Shown here: piece after piece, positions 30,006-39,060 of the stretch | Numbering within the stretch: position 1 is the stretch's first letter | How the letters are laid out: each line of letters starts with the position of its first letter | Origin: Leminorella richardii | Lineage (GTDB): Bacteria; Pseudomonadota; Gammaproteobacteria; Enterobacterales; Enterobacteriaceae | NCBI RefSeq assembly: GCF_900478135.1 | Contig: NZ_LS483470.1 | Span: 2,786,501-2,850,500, forward strand | DNA: 64,000 nt | Direction of reading: 5' to 3' | Notes under the pieces: generated by a model | Told to the model about the DNA's origin: nothing | Seen by the model: only the letters and a program-made list of their open reading frames with translations | Database searches by the model: none | Made by a program: the position numbers and the translations under genes

Positions 30006-30121
30006 GCGGCGCTTGCCTGAAAACTTGTGGTAGACCGGCAGGCAGCGCAAAACGCCACCGCTTTAGGCGGAATAAAAAAACAGTTTATTAAACAACGTAT
30101 TCGACTGAGTACAGGGGATAT

Positions 30122-30700
30122 ATGCACTCAATTAAATTAGCGAACCCGGGTCCGTTAGGATTGATGGGATTTGGTATGACCACCATTCTGTTAAACATCC
30201 ATAACGCGGGATTCTTTCCGGTAGTGACTGCTATCGTCGCCATGGGAATTTTTTACGGCGGCATCGCTCAGGTTATTGCCGGCATTTTAGAATTCAAGAA
30301 AGGCAACACTTTCGGCGTGACTGCTTTTACCTCTTACGGCTTTTTCTGGCTGACGCTGGTCGGCATTTGGTACCTGCCGGGTAACGACCACGTTTCCTCC
30401 ACTGACGGCACTTTCCTGGGCATCTATCTTGCTCTGTGGGGCGTGTTTACACTGTTTATGTTCTTCGGCACCCTGAAAGCCAACCGCGCACTGCAGTTCG
30501 TTTTCGCCAGCCTGACCGTACTGTTCTTTATGCTTGCTATCGGCAACATTACCGGTAATAAAGGCCTGCTGAACATTGCTGGATTTGAAGGCATCGTCTG
30601 CGGCGCCAGCGCAATTTATCTGGCAATGGCGGAAGTGTTGAACGAGCAGTTCGGTCGCACCGTTCTGCCTATTGGCGCGCCAAAAGGTCAGTCACACTAG
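30122..30700 (+). CDS. satP: Acetate/succinate:proton symporter SatP
   Basis: SatP (YaaH) is a six-helix inner-membrane transporter of the AceTr family that takes up acetate and succinate with protons. The 192-residue product starts with the family signature NPGPLGLMGFGMTTILLN (residues 8-25) and has GIFYGGIAQVIAG, GNTFGVTAFTSYGFFW and a conserved C-terminus EVLNEQFGRTVLPIG. It is divergent from dnaK, as in E. coli. In E. coli the other neighbour is mog; here about 10 kb of catabolic genes follow instead. Confidence 0.96.
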   Translation: MHSIKLANPGPLGLMGFGMTTILLNIHNAGFFPVVTAIVAMGIFYGGIAQVIAGILEFKKGNTFGVTAFTSYGFFWLTLVGIWYLPGNDHVSSTDGTFLGIYLALWGVFTLFMFFGTLKANRALQFVFASLTVLFFMLAIGNITGNKGLLNIAGFEGIVCGASAIYLAMAEVLNEQFGRTVLPIGAPKGQSH

Positions 30701-30720
30701 TATCGCTGCACCATCAAATA

Positions 30721-30772
30721 AAGACCGCATTTCAAAAACAGCCGTCAGGCTGATAGAAATGCGGTTTTTTTA
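30721..30772 (+). terminator. Terminator of satP
   Basis: ACCGCATTT pairs with AAATGCGGT, enclosing an inner AGCC/GGCT stem, and is followed by TTTTTTATAT. It lies against the 3' end of the convergent ttdR. Confidence 0.75.
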
Positions 30773-31729
30773 TATCGCTATATTTCCTTCACTTTTTCGC
30801 TCTGCCACATTCTCGTCTAAATGGCCAAACAGGCGCTGGCAGTATTCCATCAGGTACTCAACGCAAACCTGCAGCTTAACGCTCTGATAAAGCGGCTCCT
30901 GATACACAGCCCAAATGTTAGCACTCTGGGAATACTCAGGAAGAATGCGCACCAGCTCGCCCCGTTCAAGGAACGGCATTACGTCCCATTCTGAACGTAA
31001 AATCACGCCTTTTCCCTCCAGCGCCCAGCGCAGAACAATCTCCCCGCTGTTGGAAGAAAGGTGACCGGAAATTTTTACCGACTTCTTATCTTTGCCCTTT
31101 TTCAGCTCCCAAATACCGGGAGTGACGTCCCGCTCTTTGGTAATCAGACAGTCGTGACCAGACAGCTCGCCGAGGGAGCTAGGCAAACCGTGTTTTTCTA
31201 TGTAGGCCGGTGCGGCACAGAGAATTCGCTTATTCTCCGCTAGCCGACGTGCAATGTAGTTTTCCGCAATGTCGTCGTTGATGCGGATATCCAGATCGAT
31301 ACCGTCCCGGCTTAGGTCAATCTGCCGGTCAAACAGCTCAAAGTGGATATGCAGCTCAGGGTAGAGCCTCATCAGCTCGGTAATCGCAGGAGCAATGTGC
31401 GTGCGCCCAAATCCAAAGCTACAGCCGATGCGGATCATCCCAACCGGTAGGGTTTTCATTTGCGTAACGTCGTTTACCAGCGTCTGCATGTGACTGAGTA
31501 CGTTCAGGGCGTGGTCATAGCAGCGCCTACCGCTTTCCGTTAACACCACGCCGTGAGCCGAACGGTTGAGCAGCGTGGTATTGAGTGTGGACTCAAGGAT
31601 ATGTATGCGCTTGGTGACAAACGCGGGCGTCTGCCCAAGCTTCTCCGCCGCGCCGCTAAAGCTGCCGCAGTGCACAATCTCCACCAGAACCTGAAGATCT
31701 TTAGGAAGCGGATACTGATTTAACGCCAT
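30770..31729 (-). CDS. ttdR: LysR-type activator TtdR of tartrate utilisation
   Basis: A 319-residue LysR-family regulator that closely resembles E. coli TtdR (YgiP/Dan), the anaerobic activator of L-tartrate fermentation genes. The N-terminal winged helix (KDLQVLVEIVHCGSFSGAAE onward) includes the distinctive recognition stretch GQTPAFVTKRIHILE. The effector domain contains GCSFGFGRTHIAPAITELMR and SSNSGEIVLRWALEGKG, which match TtdR almost word for word. It is divergent from ttdA, the arrangement found in E. coli, so it probably binds the 300-base gap between them. Confidence 0.9.
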   Translation of the reverse strand: MALNQYPLPKDLQVLVEIVHCGSFSGAAEKLGQTPAFVTKRIHILESTLNTTLLNRSAHGVVLTESGRRCYDHALNVLSHMQTLVNDVTQMKTLPVGMIRIGCSFGFGRTHIAPAITELMRLYPELHIHFELFDRQIDLSRDGIDLDIRINDDIAENYIARRLAENKRILCAAPAYIEKHGLPSSLGELSGHDCLITKERDVTPGIWELKKGKDKKSVKISGHLSSNSGEIVLRWALEGKGVILRSEWDVMPFLERGELVRILPEYSQSANIWAVYQEPLYQSVKLQVCVEYLMEYCQRLFGHLDENVAERKSEGNIAI

Positions 31730-32031
31730 TGCCCTGCCCCTTGAATGAAAAATCCCTACTCACCAGAGATGATAATGAACTGAACGTTGCGCCGCTTCAA
31801 TCGGCATCCTGCCGTTATTTACCAAGTGCGAGTCAAAACCCCTTTTATTCCTGTGGAATTGCCAGTCTCCATCATGATTTCAGAGGTAAATTAACAAAAC
31901 GCTAATCAATCATTCACGGCGCCAGAAAAAATTAATCCTTACTTCCTGTGGTAGTTTCCTCTCGACGTTGTCGATTTCTTTCGTTTTACCCCGAAGCATT
32001 CAATAGCTATTCAATAGCTGGAGCCATGTCA
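31730..32031. promoter_or_regulatory. ttdR-ttdA divergent control region
   Basis: About 300 bases without a gene. By position and by analogy to E. coli it should hold TtdR sites and both promoters. I found no clean palindrome or -10/-35 pair by eye. The in-frame extension of ttdA to 31948 falls here and is not considered coding. Confidence 0.5.
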
Positions 32032-32940
32032 ATGAGTATACAAAACAAGCAGGAAGCCGTCGGTAAGCTGACGCAGATCGTCGCCGACTTTACCGCCATG
32101 ATCTCAACCCGCATGCCGGACGACGTTGTCGATAAGCTAAAAGAGCTACGAGACGCTGAAACCTCACAAATGGGGAAAATCATCTACCACACCATGTTCG
32201 ACAACATGGAAAAAGCCATTACTCTCAACCGCCCTGCCTGTCAGGACACCGGCGAAATCATGTTTTTCGTTAAAGTGGGTAGCCGCTTCCCGCTGCTGGG
32301 AGAGCTGCAGGCCGTATTAAAACAGGCGGTGGAAGACGCTACCGTTCAGGCTCCTCTGCGCCACAACGCGGTGGAAATCTTTGACGAGGTCAATACCGGT
32401 AAAAATACCGGTAGCGGTGTGCCTTGGGTCACCTGGGACATTGTTCCAGATGGTGACGATGCGGAGATCGAGGTCTATATGGCCGGCGGTGGCTGCACCT
32501 TACCCGGTCGCTCAAAAGTGCTGATGCCTTCTGAAGGCTATGAGGGCGTCGTGAAGTTTGTGTTTGAAAACATTTCGACGCTGGCGGTCAACGCCTGCCC
32601 TCCCGTTTTGGTCGGAGTCGGTATCGCCACCTCGGTGGAAACGGCTGCCGTGCTGTCCCGTAAGGCGGTTCTTCGCCCTATCGGAACCCGCCACCCGAAT
32701 CCGATCGCGGCCGAGCTGGAAGTGCGGCTAGAGGAAGGCCTTAACAAGCTGGGCATTGGACCTCAAGGGCTAACCGGAAACAGCTCCGTAATGGGCGTAC
32801 ACATCGAATCCGCCGCCAGACACCCTTCTACCATTGGCGTTGCCGTTTCTACCGGCTGCTGGGCGCACCGCCGGGGAACGCTGCTGGTTCACCCTGACCT
32901 GTCATTCGAAAACATTTCTCACACCCGGAGCACGCTATGA
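32032..32940 (+). CDS. ttdA: L(+)-tartrate dehydratase alpha subunit
   Basis: TtdA and TtdB form an iron-sulfur enzyme that dehydrates L-tartrate to oxaloacetate. The 302-residue product belongs to the class-I fumarase alpha family and has the cluster-ligand contexts NRPACQDTGEIMFF, NACPPVLVGVGIATS and STGCWAHRRGTL, plus AGGGCTLPGRSKVLMPSEG. It nearly matches E. coli TtdA. The open frame starts at 31948, but the ATG at 32032 is preferred: GGAG lies eight bases upstream and it gives the E. coli-like length. Its end overlaps ttdB by four bases. Confidence 0.95.
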   Translation: MSIQNKQEAVGKLTQIVADFTAMISTRMPDDVVDKLKELRDAETSQMGKIIYHTMFDNMEKAITLNRPACQDTGEIMFFVKVGSRFPLLGELQAVLKQAVEDATVQAPLRHNAVEIFDEVNTGKNTGSGVPWVTWDIVPDGDDAEIEVYMAGGGCTLPGRSKVLMPSEGYEGVVKFVFENISTLAVNACPPVLVGVGIATSVETAAVLSRKAVLRPIGTRHPNPIAAELEVRLEEGLNKLGIGPQGLTGNSSVMGVHIESAARHPSTIGVAVSTGCWAHRRGTLLVHPDLSFENISHTRSTL

Positions 32941-33542
32941 AAAAGATCCTGACAACCCCTATCAGCGACGACGACCTGAAGGACATCCGCGCTGGAGACG
33001 TGATTTATCTGACTGGAACGCTGGTGACCTGCCGCGACGTTTGCCACCGCAGGCTAATAGAGCTTAATCGCCCTATTCCTTATGACCTGCGCGGCAAGGC
33101 GATTTTCCACGCCGGCCCTATTGTGCGTAAAAAAGACGACGGTTGGGAAATGGTTTCCATTGGGCCAACCACCAGTATGCGCATGGAGGCGTTTGAAAAA
33201 GAGTTTATCGAACAGACCGGCGTGAAGCTGATTGTAGGCAAAGGCGGCATGGGGCCACTGACCGAAGCAGGATGCAAAGAAAACAAGGCTCTGCACGTTA
33301 TCTTCCCTGCCGGATGCGCGGTAGTCGCCGCGACACAGGTTGAAGAGATCGAAGAGGTTCACTGGACTGAGCTGGGCATGCCTGAATCGCTGTGGGTCTG
33401 CCGCGTGAAGGAGTTTGGCCCTCTGGTGGTCTCAATCGACACTCACGGCAACAACCTGATTTCAGAAAACAAAAAGCTGTTTGCCGAACGCCGCGAGCCG
33501 CTGGTCGAAGAAATCTGCCAGCACGTTCACTACATAAAATAA
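32937..33542 (+). CDS. ttdB: L(+)-tartrate dehydratase beta subunit
   Basis: TtdB is the 201-residue beta subunit (fumarase C-terminal domain family), the same length as in E. coli. Diagnostic stretches are GDVIYLTGTLVTCRDVCHRR, IFHAGPIVRK, IGPTTSMRMEAFE and VGKGGMGPLT. The ATG overlaps the ttdA stop (ATGA), giving one-to-one coupling of the two subunits. The transporter gene ttdT follows 71 bases later. Confidence 0.96.
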   Translation: MKKILTTPISDDDLKDIRAGDVIYLTGTLVTCRDVCHRRLIELNRPIPYDLRGKAIFHAGPIVRKKDDGWEMVSIGPTTSMRMEAFEKEFIEQTGVKLIVGKGGMGPLTEAGCKENKALHVIFPAGCAVVAATQVEEIEEVHWTELGMPESLWVCRVKEFGPLVVSIDTHGNNLISENKKLFAERREPLVEEICQHVHYIK

Positions 33543-33613
33543 TAACAAGATAAGAAAGACCGGGAGCCCATTCACCTGGGCTCTGCGCCTCTCTCCCTTT
33601 ACAGGACACCACA

Positions 33614-35077
33614 ATGGCTACGCTCCGCAACTCTTGGCGGTATTTTGTGCCGCCTGTTGTCAGTATTCTTATTGCCTTAATACCTGCTCCCACAGGGCTT
33701 GAAGCCCACGCCTGGCTCTATTTCGCCGTATTTATGGGAGTTATCGCTGGGCTTATCCTCGAACCGGTTCCCGGCGCGGTAGTGGCAATGATCGGCATTT
33801 CTGTTATCGCGATTCTCTCCCCGTGGCTGCTGTTTAGCCCCGCTCAGATGTCGCAGGAGGGTTTCAAATTCACCTCTAAGGCGCTGTCCTGGGCAGTATC
33901 GGGATTTTCCAACTCGGTTATCTGGCTTATCTTTGCCGCCTTTATGTTCGGCATTGGCTATGAAAAAACCGGCCTCGGCAGGCGTATCGCCCTAATGTTG
34001 GTCAAAAAGATGGGACATAAAACCCTGTTTTTAGGCTACGCAGTTATGCTTTCAGAGCTGGTGCTGGCTCCGGTTACACCGTCGAACACCGCTCGGGGCG
34101 CGGGAATTATCTACCCGATCATCCGCAACCTTCCCCCTCTCTATGACTCTAAGCCTGACTCGCCAAGCTCGCGCAGCATTGGCTCTTACGTCATGTGGAT
34201 GGGCATCAGTGCGGACTGTGTCACCAGCGCCATCTTTCTAACGGCGATGGCGCCCAACCTGCTGCTAGCCGGGCTGATGAAGGGCGCGTCCGGTTCGGCA
34301 CTAAGCTGGGGTGACTGGTTCTTAGGCATGCTGCCTTTGAGCGTTCTGCTGGTTCTGTTAGTCCCCTGGCTGGCCTACGTCCTCTATCCACCGACGCTTA
34401 AGGCGGGCGATCAGGTGCCCAAATGGGCCGGTAAAGAGCTGGAAGCAATGGGGCCGCTCTCCCGTCGCGAGAAGTGGATGCTGGTGCTGATGCTGGGAGC
34501 TCTACTGCTGTGGATTTTCGGCGGTGATTTCGTTGATGCGGCCATGGTGGGCTACGGCATCGTCGCGGTAATGCTGGTGATGAAAATCATCAGTTGGGAA
34601 GACATTATCAGCAACAAATCCGCCTGGAGCGTCTTTTTCTGGCTTGCGTCCCTGATTACTCTGGCGACTGGCCTGAACAACACCGGCTTTATCGCCTGGT
34701 TTGGCCACCTTCTGGCACAGGGGCTCAGCGGATTTTCACCGCTGATGGTTATGGTTGCGCTGATTGCCGCGTTCTACCTGCTGCGCTACTTCTTCGCCAG
34801 CGCGACCGCCTACACCTCCGCGCTCGCGCCGATGATGATTGCCGCCGCCATGGCGATCCCCGGGATCTCACTGCCAGTGTTCTGCCTGATGGTGGGCGCA
34901 GCCATCGGACTGGGCAGTATCCTCACCCCTTATGCGACAGGCCCTAGCCCGATTTACTACGGCAGCGGCTACCTGCCCACAGCGGACTACTGGCGACTCG
35001 GCGCCATTTTCGGTGCCGTTTTCTTTGTTCTGCTGATCGCCACTGGCCTGCTGTGGATGCCTCTGGTGCTGGCATAG
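33614..35077 (+). CDS. ttdT: L-tartrate/succinate antiporter TtdT
   Basis: TtdT is an inner-membrane carrier of the DASS/CitT family that exchanges external tartrate for internal succinate during anaerobic growth. The product has 487 residues, the E. coli TtdT length, and 12 or more hydrophobic segments. Family signatures are visible: APVTPSNTARGAGIIYPIIRN near residue 155 and the C-terminal motif ILTPYATGPSPIYYGSGYL. It completes a ttdR-ttdABT module with the same order as E. coli. Confidence 0.95.
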   Translation: MATLRNSWRYFVPPVVSILIALIPAPTGLEAHAWLYFAVFMGVIAGLILEPVPGAVVAMIGISVIAILSPWLLFSPAQMSQEGFKFTSKALSWAVSGFSNSVIWLIFAAFMFGIGYEKTGLGRRIALMLVKKMGHKTLFLGYAVMLSELVLAPVTPSNTARGAGIIYPIIRNLPPLYDSKPDSPSSRSIGSYVMWMGISADCVTSAIFLTAMAPNLLLAGLMKGASGSALSWGDWFLGMLPLSVLLVLLVPWLAYVLYPPTLKAGDQVPKWAGKELEAMGPLSRREKWMLVLMLGALLLWIFGGDFVDAAMVGYGIVAVMLVMKIISWEDIISNKSAWSVFFWLASLITLATGLNNTGFIAWFGHLLAQGLSGFSPLMVMVALIAAFYLLRYFFASATAYTSALAPMMIAAAMAIPGISLPVFCLMVGAAIGLGSILTPYATGPSPIYYGSGYLPTADYWRLGAIFGAVFFVLLIATGLLWMPLVLA

Positions 35078-35101
35078 CTAGCTTGCTGCCTCTCACTACA
35101 A

Positions 35102-35128
35102 AAGCCGACGCTCCGTCGGCTTGATTCA
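35102..35128 (+). terminator. Probable terminator of ttdABT
   Basis: AAGCCGAC and GTCGGCTT form an 8-bp stem with a 5-base loop, followed by GATTCATTTCG, only weakly T-rich. Confidence 0.5.
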
Positions 35129-35159
35129 TTTCGTTAAAAACAGATCGTAAGGAGCTACT

Positions 35160-36074
35160 GTGGAACTTAATCAACTCCGGTGTTTCATCGCCGTTGCCGA
35201 TGAACTCCATTTCGGCCACGCGGCGCAAAAGCTTGATATGCTGCCGTCAACGCTGGGGCGCTATGTCAGGCTGCTGGAGGAAACCTTGGGCATTCGGCTT
35301 TTGGCCCGCTCAACCCGCAACGTCTCCCTCACGCCTCACGGTCAGCTTTTTCTTGATGAAGCGCGCGACATCGTCGGCGGTGCCGATCGCCTGGTTCAAC
35401 ACTTTCAAAAGTTAGGCCGACAGCAGGGAGGAAAGCTACGGATAGGCACCATAGACAGCACAGCCGTCAGCCTGATACCGCAGATCCTGCACGCCTTTCG
35501 TAGTGCTCACCCGGATGTAGAGATCCAAATTGTGGAGGATAAGTCCTCAAGGCTGCTGCCTAAGCTTCAGTCAGGTCATTTGGATCTTATTTTCATCCGC
35601 CCGGCGGAACGCCTGCGCGAGGGGCTGGAAAGCCGCTTTCTGTTTTACGAAGACATTGTTCTCGCGATGTCTGACAGGCACCCGCTTGCGCGCCTTCACG
35701 AGATCCACGTAGAAGATCTGGCAGACATTCCGCTGATTGTCCCACAGCGCAGGGTTCGCCCCCACAGCCACGACCTGACGCTGAACCTGTTTCAAAACGC
35801 CAACTTCAAGCCGCAGCTGGTACAAATTGGCGATGAAAAGCAGACCATTCTCAACATGGTGGCCGCCGAAATAGGCGGTGCGGTCATGCCCCGATGGGTC
35901 ACTCGTATGTCTGTGCCTAACGTCAGGTTTATTCCTCTGGCGAAAGGGTGTGAACACGTGCGGGAAATGCTGCCCGTTGCCGCCGTCTGGCTAAAAGGCA
36001 TTCGCGACGAAACGCGAGACAGCATGATGGCTATTGTTATGCGAGAGCTGGAAAAAGCCTCGGAACAGGGTTAG
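35160..36074 (+). CDS. LysR-family transcriptional regulator
   Basis: A 304-residue LysR regulator. The winged helix occupies residues 1-60 (MELNQLRCFIAVADELHFGHAA) and the periplasmic-binding-like effector domain follows. The ELHFGHAAQKLDMLPSTLGRYVRLLEE pattern resembles the BenM/CatM subgroup that controls aromatic or organic-acid catabolism. Translation starts at GTG 35160, with AAGGAG six bases upstream. It converges on the fumarylacetoacetase-family gene at 36126, and an MFS carrier lies beyond, so these may be its targets. The inducer is unknown. Confidence 0.85.
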   Translation: MELNQLRCFIAVADELHFGHAAQKLDMLPSTLGRYVRLLEETLGIRLLARSTRNVSLTPHGQLFLDEARDIVGGADRLVQHFQKLGRQQGGKLRIGTIDSTAVSLIPQILHAFRSAHPDVEIQIVEDKSSRLLPKLQSGHLDLIFIRPAERLREGLESRFLFYEDIVLAMSDRHPLARLHEIHVEDLADIPLIVPQRRVRPHSHDLTLNLFQNANFKPQLVQIGDEKQTILNMVAAEIGGAVMPRWVTRMSVPNVRFIPLAKGCEHVREMLPVAAVWLKGIRDETRDSMMAIVMRELEKASEQG

Positions 36075-36125
36075 AAGCAGTCCGGCCGAGCCCATCTTTC
36101 TCAGCCGAACTATTTTAGAACAGCG

Positions 36126-36986
36126 CTATTGCGACAGCACCGACGACAGCGACGACACGCGGTTCACCAGACGGCCGATCTTGTCGATTTCCACTTCAAT
36201 CACGTCGCCCTCCTGCATAAACAGCGGCGGATTGCGCTTTTTCCCTACGCCTCCGGGGGAACCGGTAATAATGACGTCCCCCGCAACCAGCGGGCTAAAG
36301 CGGGAAATGTACTCCACCAGCGCGGCAATAGAGTTAACCATATTGCGCGTCGAATCGTTCTGTACCTGATTTCCGTTCAGATAGGTTTTGATAGTGAGAT
36401 CCTGCGGGTCGGTAATGTCATCGCGAGTCACCAGCCAAGGGCCAAACGCGCCGGTTTTGCGCCAGTTCTTACCGGAAGTGAACCAGGTAAACTGCATATC
36501 CCGCACTGAACCGTCCATAAAGCAGCTATAGCCGGCAATGTGCTCCAGCGCGTTTTCGCGTGAAACGTTGTCCGTATCTTTACCGATAACGACGGCAAGC
36601 TCCCCCTCATAGTCGAACTCGCTGCTGTCGTCTGGCTTACAGAGCGCGCCGTCGTGTGCAGTAAGGGAGTCGGGGAAGCGAATAAACAGCGTGGGAGCAT
36701 TAATGGTTTGTTCAAACTCGATGCGCTTTTCCATGTAGTTCATACCGGCACAGAAAATCTTACTTGGGTTTTCGATAACGGGTAAAAACTGAACTTCATC
36801 CAGAGTAAAATCCGCCTGCTCCAGCTTCATTTGCCTAAGTTCGTCTAAAACCTGCCCTGCAATCGCCGATTTAAGATCGGGAAAATAGGCGCTATAGCGT
36901 TTTCCCAGATCGTAAATATGGTTCCCTTCAATCCGCCCCCAGGTTTTATTACCTGTTTTCGGATTAATAAAACTTAATAGCTTCAT
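36126..36986 (-). CDS. Fumarylacetoacetate hydrolase-family protein
   Basis: A 286-residue enzyme of the FAH superfamily, which cleaves or decarboxylates beta-keto acids. Metal-binding and core blocks are present: FCAGMNYMEKRIEF near residue 80, EFDYEGELAVVIGKD near 120 with the acidic ligands, SVRDMQFTWFTSGKNW, and GDVIITGSPGGVGKKRNPP near 245. The ATG at 36986 is preferred over 37001 because the family begins MKLLSF. The substrate is unknown. It is downstream of and co-directional with the MFS carrier at 37212, with a gap of about 225 bases. Confidence 0.85.
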   Translation of the reverse strand: MKLLSFINPKTGNKTWGRIEGNHIYDLGKRYSAYFPDLKSAIAGQVLDELRQMKLEQADFTLDEVQFLPVIENPSKIFCAGMNYMEKRIEFEQTINAPTLFIRFPDSLTAHDGALCKPDDSSEFDYEGELAVVIGKDTDNVSRENALEHIAGYSCFMDGSVRDMQFTWFTSGKNWRKTGAFGPWLVTRDDITDPQDLTIKTYLNGNQVQNDSTRNMVNSIAALVEYISRFSPLVAGDVIITGSPGGVGKKRNPPLFMQEGDVIEVEIDKIGRLVNRVSSLSSVLSQ

Positions 36987-37211
36987 AGTACTGCCCCGCA
37001 TAGCCTGGTTAATTAAAAAATATGACTGATTAATTCGTTATGTTTCTATAGTCAATCGCCTGCGCGTCTCTCTACGCATGCATTGCACATGCGTAGATAA
37101 GGCCTCGATATTTTCTGTGAAGACATAATTAGCATCAATGTAAATAATTAATTATTTAAATTGCTTAATTTGGTTAATTTTTATCGCATTAATACATCCT
37201 GTATAAATGAC

Positions 37212-38540
37212 TTATTCCGACAGCAGCGCTTCTCCCTGTTCCTGCCTATTTTGCTTTTCCCGTTTTTCCTGCTTCCTGCGGTTGTAGTCAACCAGCAGCG
37301 TCAGCAGTGCCGATACCACCAGCATTCCGGCGACGCAGTAAAGCGCGGCGGAGAAGTCCCCCGTTGTCTCTTTTAGCCAGCCGATGATCGTTGGCCCAGC
37401 GAAGCCCCCCAGATTCCCGATAGCGTTAATCGCTGCAAGGCCGGCCGCTGCCGCCGGCCCGGAAAGAAAGAGTGAAGGAATGCTCCAGAGGGGCGGCTTA
37501 CATGAAGAGATGCCGATATTCGCCATCACCAGCGCCACAACGGCAACCCACAGAACCTGAGACGACCCCGTCAGGATAAACCCAACGCAGGCCAACAGGC
37601 AGGCGCAAACCACGTGCCAAGTGCGCTCTTTGGTTTTATCCGAATGCCTCGCCCACAGGATCATGGAAACCGCCGCCAGCGCCGAAGGAATCGCGTTGAT
37701 AAAACCAATCTGCAGCGTGGTTAATCCAAAGGATTTAATAAACTGCGGCGACCAAATGTTAAGAGAATAGAGCCCAGCGGATGTGCCAAAGTAAACCACG
37801 GCAAGGGTCAGTACGCGGATATCCGTTAACCCCTTCCAGACGCTGGTCTTTACTGCCACCGCCTGATTTTGTTTTTCCGCCGCCAGCGTGTCGATAAGCC
37901 ACTTTGTTTCTGACGCTGTCAGCCAGCGGTTTTTCTCTGGACGATCGTTGACATAGAACAGGGTAAATACCCCCATAATGCCCGCAGCGATAGTGCACAG
38001 TAAGAACATCAGCTGCCATCCCTTAAGCCCCAGTGCACCGTCCATACTGAGAATCGCGCCCGCTAGCGGTGACCCCAGCATAGCGGACAGCGGTGCCGCC
38101 GCCATAAAGAGCGCAATCACCTGCGCCCGGCGCTTAATAGGGAACCAGGTGCTCAAGTAGAGAATGATGCCGGAAAAAGACCCCGCCTCGGCAACACCCA
38201 GCAGAAAACGCACGATATAGAAACCGGTCGCTGTCTCGACGTACATCATAAAGGCGGTAATCACCGACCAGCTGAGCAGTATCCTCGCCAGCCAGATTCG
38301 CGGACCGACTTTCTGCAAAATAATGTTAGAGGGAACGTCTGAAATAAAATAGCCAAGAAAAAACAGCCCTGCCCCTAGCCCAAACACCGCGTCAGAAAAG
38401 CCGAGATCCTGATTCATGGTCAACGCGGCAAAGCCAATGTTAATTCGGTCAAAGAAACCGACAAAATAAACAATCATGACGTAAGGGACAATGCGCCAGG
38501 TTATTTTCTTTAGCGTGGTATGTTCTATAGAATTATTCAT
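37212..38540 (-). CDS. MFS transporter, anion:cation symporter type
   Basis: A 442-residue major-facilitator protein with about 12 helices. The N-terminal WRIVPYVMIVYFVGFFDRINIGFAAL pattern is the hallmark of the ACS subfamily, which carries organic acids such as tartrate, phthalate or hexuronates. Other marks are VAEAGSFSGIILYLSTWFP and GFAGPTIIGWLKETTGDF. The open frame extends to 38648, but the ATG at 38540 is chosen because it gives a short cytosolic N-terminus directly before helix 1. It is upstream of and co-directional with the FAH-family gene and probably imports its substrate. Confidence 0.85.
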   Translation of the reverse strand: MNNSIEHTTLKKITWRIVPYVMIVYFVGFFDRINIGFAALTMNQDLGFSDAVFGLGAGLFFLGYFISDVPSNIILQKVGPRIWLARILLSWSVITAFMMYVETATGFYIVRFLLGVAEAGSFSGIILYLSTWFPIKRRAQVIALFMAAAPLSAMLGSPLAGAILSMDGALGLKGWQLMFLLCTIAAGIMGVFTLFYVNDRPEKNRWLTASETKWLIDTLAAEKQNQAVAVKTSVWKGLTDIRVLTLAVVYFGTSAGLYSLNIWSPQFIKSFGLTTLQIGFINAIPSALAAVSMILWARHSDKTKERTWHVVCACLLACVGFILTGSSQVLWVAVVALVMANIGISSCKPPLWSIPSLFLSGPAAAAGLAAINAIGNLGGFAGPTIIGWLKETTGDFSAALYCVAGMLVVSALLTLLVDYNRRKQEKREKQNRQEQGEALLSE

Positions 38541-38990
38541 ATTATTTTTCCGATGTGATAGGAAACGTCCTAGCCGTTTTGAATATTGACGAATAGGATG
38601 TAAAACACTGCCCACGGAAAATATGCGCTGGCGCGATGGGATAATCATCCCACGGAAATTATATAAAAATTTAGCATGATCCCTTTAGTCAGAGATAAAA
38701 CGTCGAAATTTCCCCCATAAAAATACTATTTCAATTAAATACATGACGTTAGACTGCCGATAAAACCACCTTTTCTACTTTTTCATTGACTCAATCATCC
38801 GATATTACGTACTCATATTTGTGATAAAACTCAATTTTTAGACACTTTCATAGGCTAACGCCTTGCTAAGCCCTAAAAACAGGTTTTAGCGCCATCGCTG
38901 AATGAAGGAAATCGCTATTTTTGCCCAAAAGATAGGGCGAAACGAAAGAGATAAGATAGACGCAGAGCAAATAGATAGATCGCAATAACA
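38541..38990. other. Intergenic region upstream of the ACS transporter
   Basis: About 450 AT-rich bases between the MFS start at 38540 and the terminator of the next MFS gene. It must hold the promoter of the leftward transporter/FAH pair. A small palindrome, CTAAAA and TTTTAG, lies at 38873-38889. No open frame of note was found. Confidence 0.4.
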
Positions 38991-39021
38991 GCTACGCCCC
39001 GTTTATCAAACGGGGCGTAGC
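38991..39021 (-). terminator. Terminator of the MHS transporter gene
   Basis: A perfect 14-bp stem, GCTACGCCCCGTTT and AAACGGGGCGTAGC with a 3-base loop, lies 40 bases past the stop at 39061. The tail on the minus strand (TGTTATTG) is only partly T-rich. Confidence 0.65.
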
Positions 39022-39060
39022 ATTTAATCGTAATGCGATGTATTGGTAAGGATTGGCTTT

